Assembly (NCBI GenBank): GCA_017936885.1
Contig: JAGBEO010000011.1
Span: 1 to 64,000 of the forward strand
Source of the DNA: Lachnospiraceae bacterium
GTDB taxonomy: Bacteria; Bacillota; Clostridia; Lachnospirales; Lachnospiraceae
Direction of reading: 5' to 3'
DNA: 64,000 nucleotides
Made by a program: the position numbers and the translations under genes. This document shows positions 9,266-18,204 of this stretch, piece by piece (the stretch's first letter is position 1; each line of letters opens with the position of its first letter). Below the pieces are notes generated by a model. It ran no database searches, was not told where the DNA came from, and was given only the letters and a program-made list of their open reading frames with translations.

Positions 9266-10207
9266 ATGAACAAAACAGACAAAATTTATGTGGCAGGTCA
9301 CAGAGGATTAGTGGGCAGTGCAATTGTGAGAAATCTGCAGGAGAAGGGATATGAGAATATCATCGGCAGAACACACAGGGAATTGGATTTGACAAGCCAG
9401 CAGGCAGTCAGGGATTTCTTCGAGGCGGAGAAACCGGATGTGGTAGTACTGGCAGCCGCTAAAGTGGGCGGTATCAATGCAAATAATACTACTCCGGCAG
9501 AATTTGCGTACGAAAATATGCAGATTCAGTGCAATGTGATCAAATGCTGCCATGATTATAAGGTGAAAAAGCTGCTGTTTTTGGGAAGCACTTGTATTTA
9601 TCCCAAGATGGCGCCGCAGCCGATTCCGGAGGATGCACTTTTGACAGGGCCTTTGGAAGTGACCAATGAGGCTTATGCCATTGCGAAGATTGCCGGTCTG
9701 GAAATGTGTAAATTCTATAAGAGACAGTATGGAGATGATTTTATCAGTTGTATGCCGACGAATCTGTATGGCCCGCATGACAACTATGATTTGCAGGGAT
9801 CACACGTCATGCCTGCCATGATCCGCAAGTTCCATGAGGCGAAGGTAAACAATGCACCCAGCGTGGAATTATGGGGAACAGGCACGCCGCTTAGAGAGTT
9901 TCTGTATGTGGATGATATGGCAGATGCCTGTGTCTTCTTATTAGAGAATTACAGTGGTGAGCAGCATGTAAATATCGGCACCGGCAAGGAAGTAACGATC
10001 AAAGAACTGGCAGAAACGGTGCAGAAGGTAGTAGGCTATGAAGGTCAGATCGTATGGAATAAGGATATGCCGGACGGTACACCACGTAAGCTGACGGATG
10101 TGACTAAGCTGCACGGACTGGGCTGGAATCATAAGGTGGAACTGGAGGAAGGCGTACAGCTTGCCTATGAATGGTTTAAAGAGAATGTTGACGATGCCAG
10201 ATTGTAG
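9266..10207 (+). CDS. fcl: GDP-L-fucose synthase
   Basis: 313 aa. It epimerises and reduces the Gmd product to GDP-L-fucose with [14 protein letters not shown] (residues 11-19), the AAAKVGGI motif, [10 protein letters not shown], the catalytic YAIAK (about 137-141), and NLYGPHDN are characteristic. AAGGAAGGGAAG precedes the ATG. With gmd it completes the GDP-fucose route. It is the last gene before an intergenic region with direct repeats. Confidence 0.97.
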   Translation: MNKTDKIYVAGHRGLVGSAIVRNLQEKGYENIIGRTHRELDLTSQQAVRDFFEAEKPDVVVLAAAKVGGINANNTTPAEFAYENMQIQCNVIKCCHDYKVKKLLFLGSTCIYPKMAPQPIPEDALLTGPLEVTNEAYAIAKIAGLEMCKFYKRQYGDDFISCMPTNLYGPHDNYDLQGSHVMPAMIRKFHEAKVNNAPSVELWGTGTPLREFLYVDDMADACVFLLENYSGEQHVNIGTGKEVTIKELAETVQKVVGYEGQIVWNKDMPDGTPRKLTDVTKLHGLGWNHKVELEEGVQLAYEWFKENVDDARL

Positions 10208-10260
10208 GATGCAGGGATAAGGGCTGAGAGGTATCTTGCCTAAAAATCTCTTATGGGTCA

Positions 10261-10292
10261 TGCGATAACTTACCATTTACTTTGCGATAACT
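10261..10292 (+). promoter_or_regulatory. Direct repeat TGCGATAACT x2 upstream of the Spo0A-like gene
   Basis: TGCGATAACT occurs at 10261-10270 and 10283-10292, 22 bases apart (two helical turns), which is typical of a dimer binding site. A TGTCAAA heptamer (10304-10310), one base off the Spo0A box TGTCGAA, follows. The start of the next gene is at 10402. Confidence 0.45.
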
Positions 10293-10401
10293 CTCTGATA
10301 TTATGTCAAATATAGTAATTATATGTTGTTATTATACTATGCATGTATTTGGATGGTGACATATAGTGCTGAAATTTACTGTCAAAAGGAGTAAAAGGGG
10401 A

Positions 10402-10776
10402 ATGTTACAAGTGAATAGTGTAAGTACGCAGGAGCTGGAACAGATAATATCCGATTTCATGTTGGAGCTGGGAATACCCGCGCATTTGAGAGGGTATCAG
10501 TATTTGCGAAGCGCAGTCGGTATGTGTGTGGAGAACATGGAACTGGTGGGGAGCGTGACGAAGCTTTTGTATCCGGATCTGGCGAAAATGTATCAGACAA
10601 CGGACCAAAAGATCGAGAGAGCGATTCGCAATGCCATTGAGGTATCATGGGGAAGAGGAAATAACGCATTGTTCGAAGAATTGTTTGGATATTGTCACGG
10701 ATACAGCAGACCGACCAACAGTGAATATATTGCCGTGGTGGCTGACTACATACGCCTTAAATATGAATTGGTGTAA
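10402..10776 (+). CDS. Stand-alone Spo0A C-terminal effector-domain protein
   Basis: 124 aa. Nearly the whole protein matches the DNA-binding effector domain of Spo0A: LGIPAHLRGYQYLRSAV, VTKLLYPDLAKMY, the recognition helix KIERAIRNAIEVSWGRGN, then LFGY and PTNSEYIAVVAD. The phosphorylatable receiver domain of Spo0A is absent, so it is not a normal response regulator. It probably binds 0A-box-like DNA constitutively or with a partner. The start ATG 10402 is chosen because AAGGAG lies 10 bases upstream; a GTG at 10366 is in frame but unsupported. It sits between fcl and a large assembly operon and ends in a strong terminator. A role as a local regulator is inference. Confidence 0.88.
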   Translation: MLQVNSVSTQELEQIISDFMLELGIPAHLRGYQYLRSAVGMCVENMELVGSVTKLLYPDLAKMYQTTDQKIERAIRNAIEVSWGRGNNALFEELFGYCHGYSRPTNSEYIAVVADYIRLKYELV

Positions 10777-10783
10777 GATGCTG

Positions 10784-10813
10784 AAAGGAAGAGATACGTC
10801 TCTTCCTTTTTTT
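10784..10813 (+). terminator. Rho-independent terminator after the Spo0A-like gene
   Basis: Perfect 11-bp stem 10784-10794/10799-10809, TACG loop, and Ts to 10813, starting 8 bases after the stop codon. Confidence 0.93.
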
Positions 10814-10921
10814 GTACAACTATGATAGAATTATGTTGATTTAGTCTGACTATTATTAGCAGAGTGAAAACTTATATACGTGATATTTTGACACTTTGAG
10901 AGAAGGGCATGGTTAATCTTT

Positions 10922-11851
10922 ATGAAATTACTTAGCGTCATAGTACCTTGTTATAATGAGGAAGAAAATGTCAGGGACTTTTACGATGAGTTGTTTAAAA
11001 ACACATCTTTTTTTGAAAAAAAGGAAATAGAGGTAGAAGTTCTGTATATAGATGACGGTTCCAAAGATAAGACTGCGGAAGAGGTTAAGAAACTTCATGC
11101 GGAGGACGAAAGAGTGCATTTGGTTTCTTTTTCCAGAAACTTCGGTAAAGAAGCGGCAATCTATGCCGGTTTGCGGAAAGCGAAGGGTGATCTGGTGGTG
11201 ATGATGGATGCGGATCTGCAGGACCCGCCGTCTCTTCTTCCGGAAATGTATGAGTATATTGAGCAGGGTTATGATTCTGTGGCAACCAGACGTGTGACGA
11301 GAAAAGGAGAACCTCCGGTCAGATCCTTCTTCGCCAGAATGTTCTATCGGATTATGAATAAAATCTCTAAGACAGAGATTGTGGACGGGGCCAGAGATTA
11401 TCGTCTGATGACGAGACAGGTAGTGGATTCTATTCTTGCCATGACAGAATATAATCGTTTTACCAAGGGAATTTTCGGTTGGGTAGGCTATAAAACGAAA
11501 TGGCTGGAATATGAGAATATCGAGCGCAAGAAGGGCGAAACGAAATGGTCTTTCTGGAAGCTGTTTCTGTACTCGCTGGAAGGAATTACAGCGTTTTCCA
11601 CGGTGCCGCTTACGATTGCATCCGTGATAGGTGTGTTGTTTTGTATACTGGCTTTTCTCATGATTGTCGTAACAATTATCAGAAAAGTTTGTTTCGGTGA
11701 CCCTACATCGGGCTGGCCGTCGTTAGTATGTATCATTATGTTAGTCAGCGGCGTGCAATTGTTTTGCCTGGGTATTGTGGGGCAATACTTATCTAAGACT
11801 TATATGGAAGTGAAGAAAAGACCGATCTATCTGGTGAAAGAGGATATTTAA
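10922..11851 (+). CDS. Polyprenyl-phosphate glycosyltransferase (GtrB/DPM1-like GT2)
   Basis: 309 aa. A GT2 domain (LSVIVPCYNEEENV, IDDGSKD, FSRNFGKEAAIYAG, and MDADLQDPP with the catalytic DXD-like motif near residue 96) is followed by two C-terminal membrane helices (about 230-255 and 265-292). This layout is the GtrB/bactoprenol glucosyltransferase family, which moves a sugar from UDP- or GDP-sugar to undecaprenyl phosphate for use outside the membrane. It opens the long operon and overlaps the next start by one base (TAATG). The sugar cannot be read from sequence. Confidence 0.9.
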   Translation: MKLLSVIVPCYNEEENVRDFYDELFKNTSFFEKKEIEVEVLYIDDGSKDKTAEEVKKLHAEDERVHLVSFSRNFGKEAAIYAGLRKAKGDLVVMMDADLQDPPSLLPEMYEYIEQGYDSVATRRVTRKGEPPVRSFFARMFYRIMNKISKTEIVDGARDYRLMTRQVVDSILAMTEYNRFTKGIFGWVGYKTKWLEYENIERKKGETKWSFWKLFLYSLEGITAFSTVPLTIASVIGVLFCILAFLMIVVTIIRKVCFGDPTSGWPSLVCIIMLVSGVQLFCLGIVGQYLSKTYMEVKKRPIYLVKEDI

Positions 11852-12795
11852 TGGGTGAACTGGTCAGTATTATAGTGCCTGTGTATAATGCAGCACCTTA
11901 CATTGCTAAGACAATTGAAATGGTAAAACAGCAGACTTATAAGGATTGGGAGCTGCTGTTGGTCAATGATTGTGCTACGGATGAAAGTATGCAGGTAATC
12001 GGGCAGTCGCTGGCAGGTTATGGACATCGCAGGGAGGAAGGAGAACTGTCTGATATTGCGTATATAGATGTGTATACGCCGATGGGCATGGAAGTGTACC
12101 CGCCCACATGTCCGCAGACAAATCCTATACAGACAAATGCAGACGCATGTACCGGAGCTGATATTCCTACGGAGAAAGAAGAACCCTTTTCCGGGGAACA
12201 GGGGAAAAAAAGCGGCACGATTAAGGTAATCAGTAAGGCATGCAATGAGGGAGCTGCCAAGGCCCGCAATACCGGGCTTTCCATGGCGCAGGGAAGGTAT
12301 ATTGCATTTCTGGATGCAGATGATGTCTGGGTTTGCGATAAGCTTATGAAAGAACTTATTTTTATGAAGGACAAGCAGGCAGGTTTTGTGTTCAGTGCCT
12401 ATGAATTCGGGGACGAACAGGCGCATCCTACCGGAAAAGTTGTTCATGTGCCGACAGAGCTTACTTATCGCAGGGCACTTTCCAGAACCGTTATCTTTAC
12501 CACGACGGTGCTGTTAGACCGGAAGGAAATTCCCGATAAGCTCATTAGGATGCCTGTGGTGGAAAGTGAAGACACGGCAACGTGGTGGCAGATTCTTCGG
12601 GCAGGGTATGTGGCATATGGACTTGATGAAGTGCTTGCCGTTTACCGCAGACCGGCGAAATCTTTATCCTCGAATAAATTTACGGCGATGAAACGTATTT
12701 GGAAGCTGTACCGCAGACAGGAAGGATTATCTGTGATGAGCAGTGCATTCTATTTTATATTCTGGGCGTACAGAGCGACTATAAGGCGGATATAG
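11851..12795 (+). CDS. GT2 family glycosyltransferase with an internal insert
   Basis: 314 aa. The first 45 residues (VSIIVPVYNAAPYIAKTIEM and LLVNDCATDESM) and the later part (NEGAAKARNTGLSMAQGRYI, then FLDADDVW) are a standard GT2-A fold. Between them, about residues 55-120 hold a Pro/Thr/Cys-rich, charge-mixed insert of some 65 residues that does not look like GT2 sequence (YTPMGMEV, CPQTNPIQTNADA, TEKEEPFSGEQGKKSG). The reading frame is open and the downstream motifs are normal, so the gene is probably functional. The start codon overlaps the previous stop, which indicates translational coupling. Confidence 0.88.
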   Translation: MGELVSIIVPVYNAAPYIAKTIEMVKQQTYKDWELLLVNDCATDESMQVIGQSLAGYGHRREEGELSDIAYIDVYTPMGMEVYPPTCPQTNPIQTNADACTGADIPTEKEEPFSGEQGKKSGTIKVISKACNEGAAKARNTGLSMAQGRYIAFLDADDVWVCDKLMKELIFMKDKQAGFVFSAYEFGDEQAHPTGKVVHVPTELTYRRALSRTVIFTTTVLLDRKEIPDKLIRMPVVESEDTATWWQILRAGYVAYGLDEVLAVYRRPAKSLSSNKFTAMKRIWKLYRRQEGLSVMSSAFYFIFWAYRATIRRI

Positions 12796-12838
12796 GCCAT
12801 ATTGATAGATGGCTTCGGAATGGAGATTTTTGATTGTT

Positions 12839-14224
12839 ATGAGACGAATGGAAACTCTAAAAAGAATAATTATTTTGCAGCTTTCCTTTTTCGGATTGCT
12901 TCTTCATACTGCGATTTATGCGTATTTCTGGTTTGAGGAATATTATCCTTTCCTGAAAATACACAGAAACTTCCGGTTTTACTTTAAAGGACATGTGCTT
13001 ATTATATTAATCTATTTTGTACTGCTGTTTTTCTTTGCCAGTACGTACGGAGCCTTGAAAATCGGATATTTGAAGTCGGTGGATGTATTTATATCGGAGT
13101 TTTTCTCGTTATTGTTTGTCAATGTGATCTCCTATTTTCAGATCTCCCTGATGGCGAACTGGGTTGTCAAAGTCGGACCGATAGCCAAGACGATGATTCT
13201 GCAGACTGTGATTTCCGCTGTGTGGGTTTTTATCTGCAATGCTTTCTATTACAAGGCATTTCCGCCCAGAGGAATTCTGATTGTTCACGGGGAACGGCCG
13301 ATTAATGATATTGTGGCGAAATTTGAATCCCGTAAGGATAAGTATAAGATTGAGAAATGTATGAACATTTCCGAAGGGATCGATGCCGTGAAAGAGGAAG
13401 TGATGAAGCAGTATGGGGCAGTGGTTTTGTGGGATATTTCCGCAAGCGACAGAAACGCGCTGCTGAAATACTGTTACAGCAGGTCTGTCCGTGTCTATAT
13501 GATGCCGAAGATATCAGATGTGCTTGTAAAGGGAGCAGATCAGTTGCATCTGTTTGATACCCCTATTTATCTGACGAGAGAGTATGCGCTTAAGGTGGAT
13601 CAGCGGATTGCCAAAAGGGCAATTGATTTGGTTTGTTCCATGATTCTGTTAATCATTGCATCCCCCTTTATGCTGATTACGGCCATTGCTATTAAGTTAT
13701 ATGATGGCGGACCGGTGCTTTATAAGCAGATACGCTGTACCTGCGACCGGAAGGAGTTCTACATTCTGAAATTCAGAAGCATGAAAGTGGATGCGGAAAA
13801 AGACGGTGTGGCACGGCTTGCCTCGAAGAATGATTCCCGTATCACACCGGTAGGGAAGTTTATCCGTGCTACGAGAATTGACGAGCTTCCGCAGCTATTA
13901 AATATTTTAAAGGGAGAAATGTCTTTTATCGGCCCCAGACCGGAACGACCGGAGATTATCGACCAATACATGGAAGAGATGCCGGAGTTTGCATTTCGTA
14001 TGAAGGTGAAAGCCGGACTGGCAGGTTATGCACAGGTATATGGTAAATACAATACTACGCCTTATGATAAGCTTAAGCTGGACTTAACGTATATTGAGCA
14101 GTATTCGGTCTGGCTTGATTTGAAGTTAATGCTTCTTACACTTAAGATATTGATTAAGCCGGAGAGCACAGAGGGTGTGGACAGCACCCAGACGACGGCG
14201 CTTAAGAAGGACAGTGAGGAATAG
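12839..14224 (+). CDS. Polyprenyl-phosphate sugar-1-phosphate transferase (WcaJ-like)
   Basis: 461 aa from ATG 12839; starts at 12809 and 12848 are also possible, and the ribosome site GGAGA suits 12839 best. The N-terminal half has four to five membrane helices and a cytosolic CoA-binding-like part. The C-terminal half is the bacterial sugar transferase domain: the RAIDLVCS helix, YKQIRC, FYILKFRSMKVDAE, the ARLASKNDSRITPVGKFIR stretch, DELPQLLNILKGEMSFIGPR, and the PE motif. By family it starts each repeat unit by linking a hexose-1-phosphate to undecaprenyl phosphate. It is the likely initiating enzyme of this cluster. Confidence 0.93.
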   Translation: MRRMETLKRIIILQLSFFGLLLHTAIYAYFWFEEYYPFLKIHRNFRFYFKGHVLIILIYFVLLFFFASTYGALKIGYLKSVDVFISEFFSLLFVNVISYFQISLMANWVVKVGPIAKTMILQTVISAVWVFICNAFYYKAFPPRGILIVHGERPINDIVAKFESRKDKYKIEKCMNISEGIDAVKEEVMKQYGAVVLWDISASDRNALLKYCYSRSVRVYMMPKISDVLVKGADQLHLFDTPIYLTREYALKVDQRIAKRAIDLVCSMILLIIASPFMLITAIAIKLYDGGPVLYKQIRCTCDRKEFYILKFRSMKVDAEKDGVARLASKNDSRITPVGKFIRATRIDELPQLLNILKGEMSFIGPRPERPEIIDQYMEEMPEFAFRMKVKAGLAGYAQVYGKYNTTPYDKLKLDLTYIEQYSVWLDLKLMLLTLKILIKPESTEGVDSTQTTALKKDSEE

Positions 14225-14232
14225 AGGTAAGT

Positions 14233-15288
14233 ATGGGTGGGATCAGATATGCCGATGCCGGCATGGACATGAAAAAATGGATGCTTTTGTTGATACGTAA
14301 ATGCCGGATCGTACTGGCGGCAGCGGCAGTGGGTGCAATTTTAGGCGGTGTGGTCTATACCGTTGCCCATACAGTACCGGAGTCGGAGCGGGAATATCGG
14401 GCAGTTTCTAAGGTTTATCTGGATTTTGCGGCGGATGAGACGGGACAGGTGTATCAGGAATACAATGGTTATACGTGGAATGACCTTATGGTGACAGACC
14501 CTATTCTGGATGTTACCATGTCCTATCTGCCTGAGGATTATACGAAAGAAGAAGTGATGGCGGCTACAGAGGCGACGATTCTTTCAGATCTGCGGCTTTT
14601 GACGGTGACGATTACGACCAATGACGGCGAGCATACAGATGCTATTCTGGCAGCAACAGATCGTGCATTGGAGGAATATGGAAACACTGCTAAGGAATTT
14701 ATACAGATTCAGACGATTCAGACGACGCAGGCACAGCTTGTGGTGGCAGATTCCAGACTGGTGCAGGCAGTTTTGATCGGACTTGTGATTGCTTTGGCGG
14801 CAGCTTTATTGGGCATGCTGATATATTATGTGCTGGATGACCGGATTCTGGTTGCCAGTGATGTCAAACAGGTAACAGATGTGTCGTTTATCGGATATAC
14901 TTTTGATAAAAACATGGGAGAAATATCTGCATCAGAGGAAAGGATTCCCGTGTCAGAGAGAAAGTTGTTCCTGTCAGAGCAGAGGCTGCAGGGTGATTAT
15001 GATCGGGCAGTGGCATATTTGAAAGAAAGCTGCGGGGATGCAGCGGAAATCAGTATACTGCAGAGAGACGAGGATTCTTCGGATCATTTTAGGAAAGCAA
15101 GAGAAGTTTACGGTGTGATTCTGAAGATCCCTTACGGAAAGGTGCATGGAACTTATCTGGCTTATCAGGTGGGGCAGTATCAGGTGCAGGGATGTAACGT
15201 GTTGGGAATTGCCATAGAAAATGCAGATATGAAATTTCTGCGAAGATATTATGGCCGGGCAATCGGGAAGGAACCGTGGCAGTCATGA
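14233..15288 (+). CDS. Wzz/YveK-like chain-length determinant protein
   Basis: 351 aa. An N-terminal membrane helix (about residues 22-45), an extracytoplasmic domain (about 50-175), a second helix (about 176-197), and a cytosolic C-terminal part of about 150 residues match the polysaccharide co-polymerase family (Wzz/CapA). AGAGGTAAGT precedes the ATG. The C-terminal region lacks a Walker motif, so it is not a fused tyrosine kinase. No CpsD-type kinase occurs in the window. It probably controls polymer length with the EpsG-type polymerase two genes on. Confidence 0.8.
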   Translation: MGGIRYADAGMDMKKWMLLLIRKCRIVLAAAAVGAILGGVVYTVAHTVPESEREYRAVSKVYLDFAADETGQVYQEYNGYTWNDLMVTDPILDVTMSYLPEDYTKEEVMAATEATILSDLRLLTVTITTNDGEHTDAILAATDRALEEYGNTAKEFIQIQTIQTTQAQLVVADSRLVQAVLIGLVIALAAALLGMLIYYVLDDRILVASDVKQVTDVSFIGYTFDKNMGEISASEERIPVSERKLFLSEQRLQGDYDRAVAYLKESCGDAAEISILQRDEDSSDHFRKAREVYGVILKIPYGKVHGTYLAYQVGQYQVQGCNVLGIAIENADMKFLRRYYGRAIGKEPWQS

Positions 15289-16067
15289 AAATACAGGTAC
15301 TTGCTTCGGCAGTGGAGCAGAATGCAGCAGAACTTGCGGTCAAAATGAATATTCATACGGATGCGGTGATTGTGAATCAGTGTGACCGGTACGGCTATGA
15401 GGAAATACCTGTGTCCGGCGGAACGGTACAATGCTTTTCCATGAAAGAGAGAGGCGTGGGTTTAAGCCGCAATACCGCACTGTTACATGCGGATGCGGAT
15501 GTTTGTGTCTTTTCGGATGAGGACATTGTATTGGCGAAGGATTATGAGAAGCAGATCGGCAAGGCATATGAGGAATTGCCGGATGCGGATATGATTCTGG
15601 TCAATGTGAAGGTGGCTCCCTCCCGTAAGACTTATTGGAATGAAGACATTCATCGGATCAACTACCGTAATTATGGGCGTTATCCGGCATACAGTATCAC
15701 AGCCAGACTGGATGCGCTTCGCAGAGCCAATGTGCACTATTCCCTTCTGTTTGGCGGCGGTGCGAAGTACAGCAACGGGGAGGACAGTCTGTTCTTAAGG
15801 GATTGTCTGAAAGCCGGGCTTAAGATGTATGCGCATACGGTGTGCATCGGAGAAGAGACAGAGAGAGAGTCTACATGGTTTAGCGGCTATCATGAGAAAT
15901 TTTTCCGGGACAGGGGTGTTTTGTATCATTATCTGTATGGTGCGGCAGCAGTGCCGTTGTCCTATCGCTTTCTGTGGGTTCACAAGGATGAAATGTGTCG
16001 GCAGATTCCGTTAAAACAGGCATTTGAGCTGATGAAAGCAGGCATTCGTGAAGGCATGGGGAAATAA
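15285..16067 (+). CDS. Glycosyltransferase family 2/A-like protein
   Basis: 260 aa from ATG 15285, which overlaps the previous stop (ATGA). Features are an N-terminal Rossmann-like strand (MKIQVLASAV), GVGLSRNTALLHADADVCVF, and DEDIVLAKDYE, consistent with the DXD region of GT-A enzymes. Later HRINYRNYGRYPAYSIT and GGGAKYSNGEDSLFLRDCL match a conserved acceptor region of small GT2-like proteins in exopolysaccharide clusters. No membrane helix. Donor and acceptor are unknown. Confidence 0.75.
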   Translation: MKIQVLASAVEQNAAELAVKMNIHTDAVIVNQCDRYGYEEIPVSGGTVQCFSMKERGVGLSRNTALLHADADVCVFSDEDIVLAKDYEKQIGKAYEELPDADMILVNVKVAPSRKTYWNEDIHRINYRNYGRYPAYSITARLDALRRANVHYSLLFGGGAKYSNGEDSLFLRDCLKAGLKMYAHTVCIGEETERESTWFSGYHEKFFRDRGVLYHYLYGAAAVPLSYRFLWVHKDEMCRQIPLKQAFELMKAGIREGMGK

Positions 16068-16142
16068 GGAGCCTGTTTCGTATGGCAGCGGGAAAAGAAA
16101 GCATTAAGCGTATAAACAGTGAGGAAAGGACTATAGCAGTCG

Positions 16143-17270
16143 ATGATTCTGTATATCACGGTGGCAGCAGTTACAGTGCTGCTTGCAGGTTTGGTGAATA
16201 ATCAGCCGGTCACACAACCCTATAAGGTTACGAGACAGCAGATGTGCAACCGCGTCTGTCTTTTGGCTGTGTTTCTTGTGTTATTTGCTTTATCCGCCTG
16301 CAGGCTGAATGTTGGAAATGATTATGCCAAGTATGTGGAATTCATGCATCTGGTCAACTGTGATTCGTATGTACCTACGGAAATCGGGTTTAATTTGTTA
16401 GTGAAGCTGATATACGGGATATCCGGCTATGAGAATTATCTGCTTGTTTTTGCGGTTTATGCATTTGCGACAGTGCTTGTCTTTTTATTGGGGATTTATG
16501 AATTAAGTGATGACTTTCCTCTTTCGTTCTTTCTGTTTATGATGCTGGGATATTATTTTCAGACGTTTAGTACGGTGCGGTACTATCTGGCGCTGGCAGT
16601 CGCTTTATACTCTATGAAGTTTGTGCTGCGCAGACAATGGGGAAGATTCATCGTACTGATCCTGCTGGGGTCAACCTTTCATAAATCGCTGTTGGTGGTG
16701 ATTCCGCTGTATGTTCTGGCAACACTGCCATGGAAGAAGTGGCAGCTTGCGATCGCTGCATTGTTCTGCAGTACCTTTTTATTCTTGCAGGACTTTTATT
16801 TAAAGGTGGTAGTATTCTTGTATCCGACCTATGAAGATACGGAGTATTTGGAAGGCGGGACAAGTTATATTAATATACTGCGTTGTGCGGCGGTGCTTTT
16901 ATTTGCGGGGATTGTGCTGTGGATGCAGAAGCGGCAGGGCACGGTGAGTGAGATGGAAAATGACAGATTCCGGTTTTATTTTTACCTGAATCTGGGGGCG
17001 CTGGTACTGTATGTATTCTGTTCGTTTCTCCCCATTATTTCCAGAATCGGATATTATCTGACGGTCAGTCATGTTCTGTTTTTACCGATGCTGCTACAAC
17101 AGATCAAAGATGTAAAATGGCGCAGGCTGTTTCGTGTGGGAATCCTGTTAGCGGCGGTGCTGTATTTTATAATGTATATGAGCAGAGCCGGAAATGACGG
17201 CGTGTTGATCCTGCCTTATAGGACGTTTTTCTTTCATGATATGGTTCATATTTTATCTGATGTGAATTGA
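16143..17270 (+). CDS. EpsG family polysaccharide polymerase
   Basis: 375 aa, about ten membrane helices. The early motif RLNVGNDYAKYVEFMHL (near residues 54-70) followed by EIGFNLLVKLIYGISGYE is the EpsG signature. The family is the Wzy-type polymerase of Gram-positive exopolysaccharides, joining lipid-linked repeat units outside the membrane. The ribosome site GAGGAAAGG is about 13 bases from the ATG. It lies amid the GT genes and near the Wzz-like gene, its normal partner. Confidence 0.85.
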   Translation: MILYITVAAVTVLLAGLVNNQPVTQPYKVTRQQMCNRVCLLAVFLVLFALSACRLNVGNDYAKYVEFMHLVNCDSYVPTEIGFNLLVKLIYGISGYENYLLVFAVYAFATVLVFLLGIYELSDDFPLSFFLFMMLGYYFQTFSTVRYYLALAVALYSMKFVLRRQWGRFIVLILLGSTFHKSLLVVIPLYVLATLPWKKWQLAIAALFCSTFLFLQDFYLKVVVFLYPTYEDTEYLEGGTSYINILRCAAVLLFAGIVLWMQKRQGTVSEMENDRFRFYFYLNLGALVLYVFCSFLPIISRIGYYLTVSHVLFLPMLLQQIKDVKWRRLFRVGILLAAVLYFIMYMSRAGNDGVLILPYRTFFFHDMVHILSDVN

Positions 17271-17356
17271 GTGTAATCATGAAAGGGTTGTGAATAGTGT
17301 TACAATAGACAAAAGAGATAAAGCCGCAGTGCGGTGTTTAGAGGAGATGATAGCAT

Positions 17357-18178
17357 ATGACATTCAGTATTATTGTAGTCTGTATGAATGCAGGGAAAAA
17401 GTTGCATAGAACGATAGAGAGTATCTTAAGCCAGACGGAAACGGATTATGAAATTCTGGTCAAAGACGGCGGTTCTACAGATGGTTCGGTAGAAGCTTTG
17501 AAGCCGAATGATAGGATCAGAGTGCACTGTGAGAAGGATGAAGGGATCTACAGTGCCATGAATCAGGCTTTGCGCCGTGTACAGGGAGATTATATCTGCT
17601 TCTTAAACTGCGGAGATTATTTCTATGATGAGAAGGTGCTACAAAGAGTCAAAAGAAGGATCATGCAAAGCAAAGATGACCGTCCGGCTATCTTCTACGG
17701 CAACATCCGTGAACGGCGGACGGGTACCAAGGTACAGTCTAATCCGGTGATTGATGATTTCGCATGTTATCGTAATCTGCCTTGTCATCAGGCTTGTTTC
17801 TATGATAAGAAGCTGTTCAGTATTCGGCTGTTTAATTCACAGTATAGAGTACGCGCCGACTATGAACATTTTCTGTGGTGTTTCTATGAGGCAAAGGCTA
17901 AAGCCGTGTATATGCCGTTGACAATAGCAAGCTATGAGGGCGGCGGTTTCTCGGAATCAAAGATAGGAAAACGGCTCTCAAAGCGGGAGCATAAAGAGAT
18001 TGTAGCCAGATATATTCCTAAGAAGAAGGCGCGCAAGTACCGGCTGTTTATGATTCTGACACTGGCGCCGCTTCGCACATGGATTGCCGGGAATCCGAAG
18101 ACGGCGGGTACGTATCAGAAAATAAAGAAGAGAGTTTATAAGGGACGCAAACACATAAAAGCAACTGGGAAAAGATGA
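17357..18178 (+). CDS. GT2 glycosyltransferase (WcaE-like)
   Basis: 273 aa. FSIIVVCMNAGKKLHRTIES, the ILVKDGGSTDGSV motif, DEGIYSAMNQALRRVQGDYI, then FLNCGDYFYD are typical of GT2 enzymes of the colanic-acid WcaE type. The carboxyl end is rich in Lys/Arg and has no membrane helix, suggesting peripheral membrane association. GGAGATG lies before the ATG. It follows EpsG by 87 bases. Confidence 0.88.
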   Translation: MTFSIIVVCMNAGKKLHRTIESILSQTETDYEILVKDGGSTDGSVEALKPNDRIRVHCEKDEGIYSAMNQALRRVQGDYICFLNCGDYFYDEKVLQRVKRRIMQSKDDRPAIFYGNIRERRTGTKVQSNPVIDDFACYRNLPCHQACFYDKKLFSIRLFNSQYRVRADYEHFLWCFYEAKAKAVYMPLTIASYEGGGFSESKIGKRLSKREHKEIVARYIPKKKARKYRLFMILTLAPLRTWIAGNPKTAGTYQKIKKRVYKGRKHIKATGKR

Positions 18179-18204
18179 AAGATCTGTAATGTGGAGGTAA
18201 TGCC

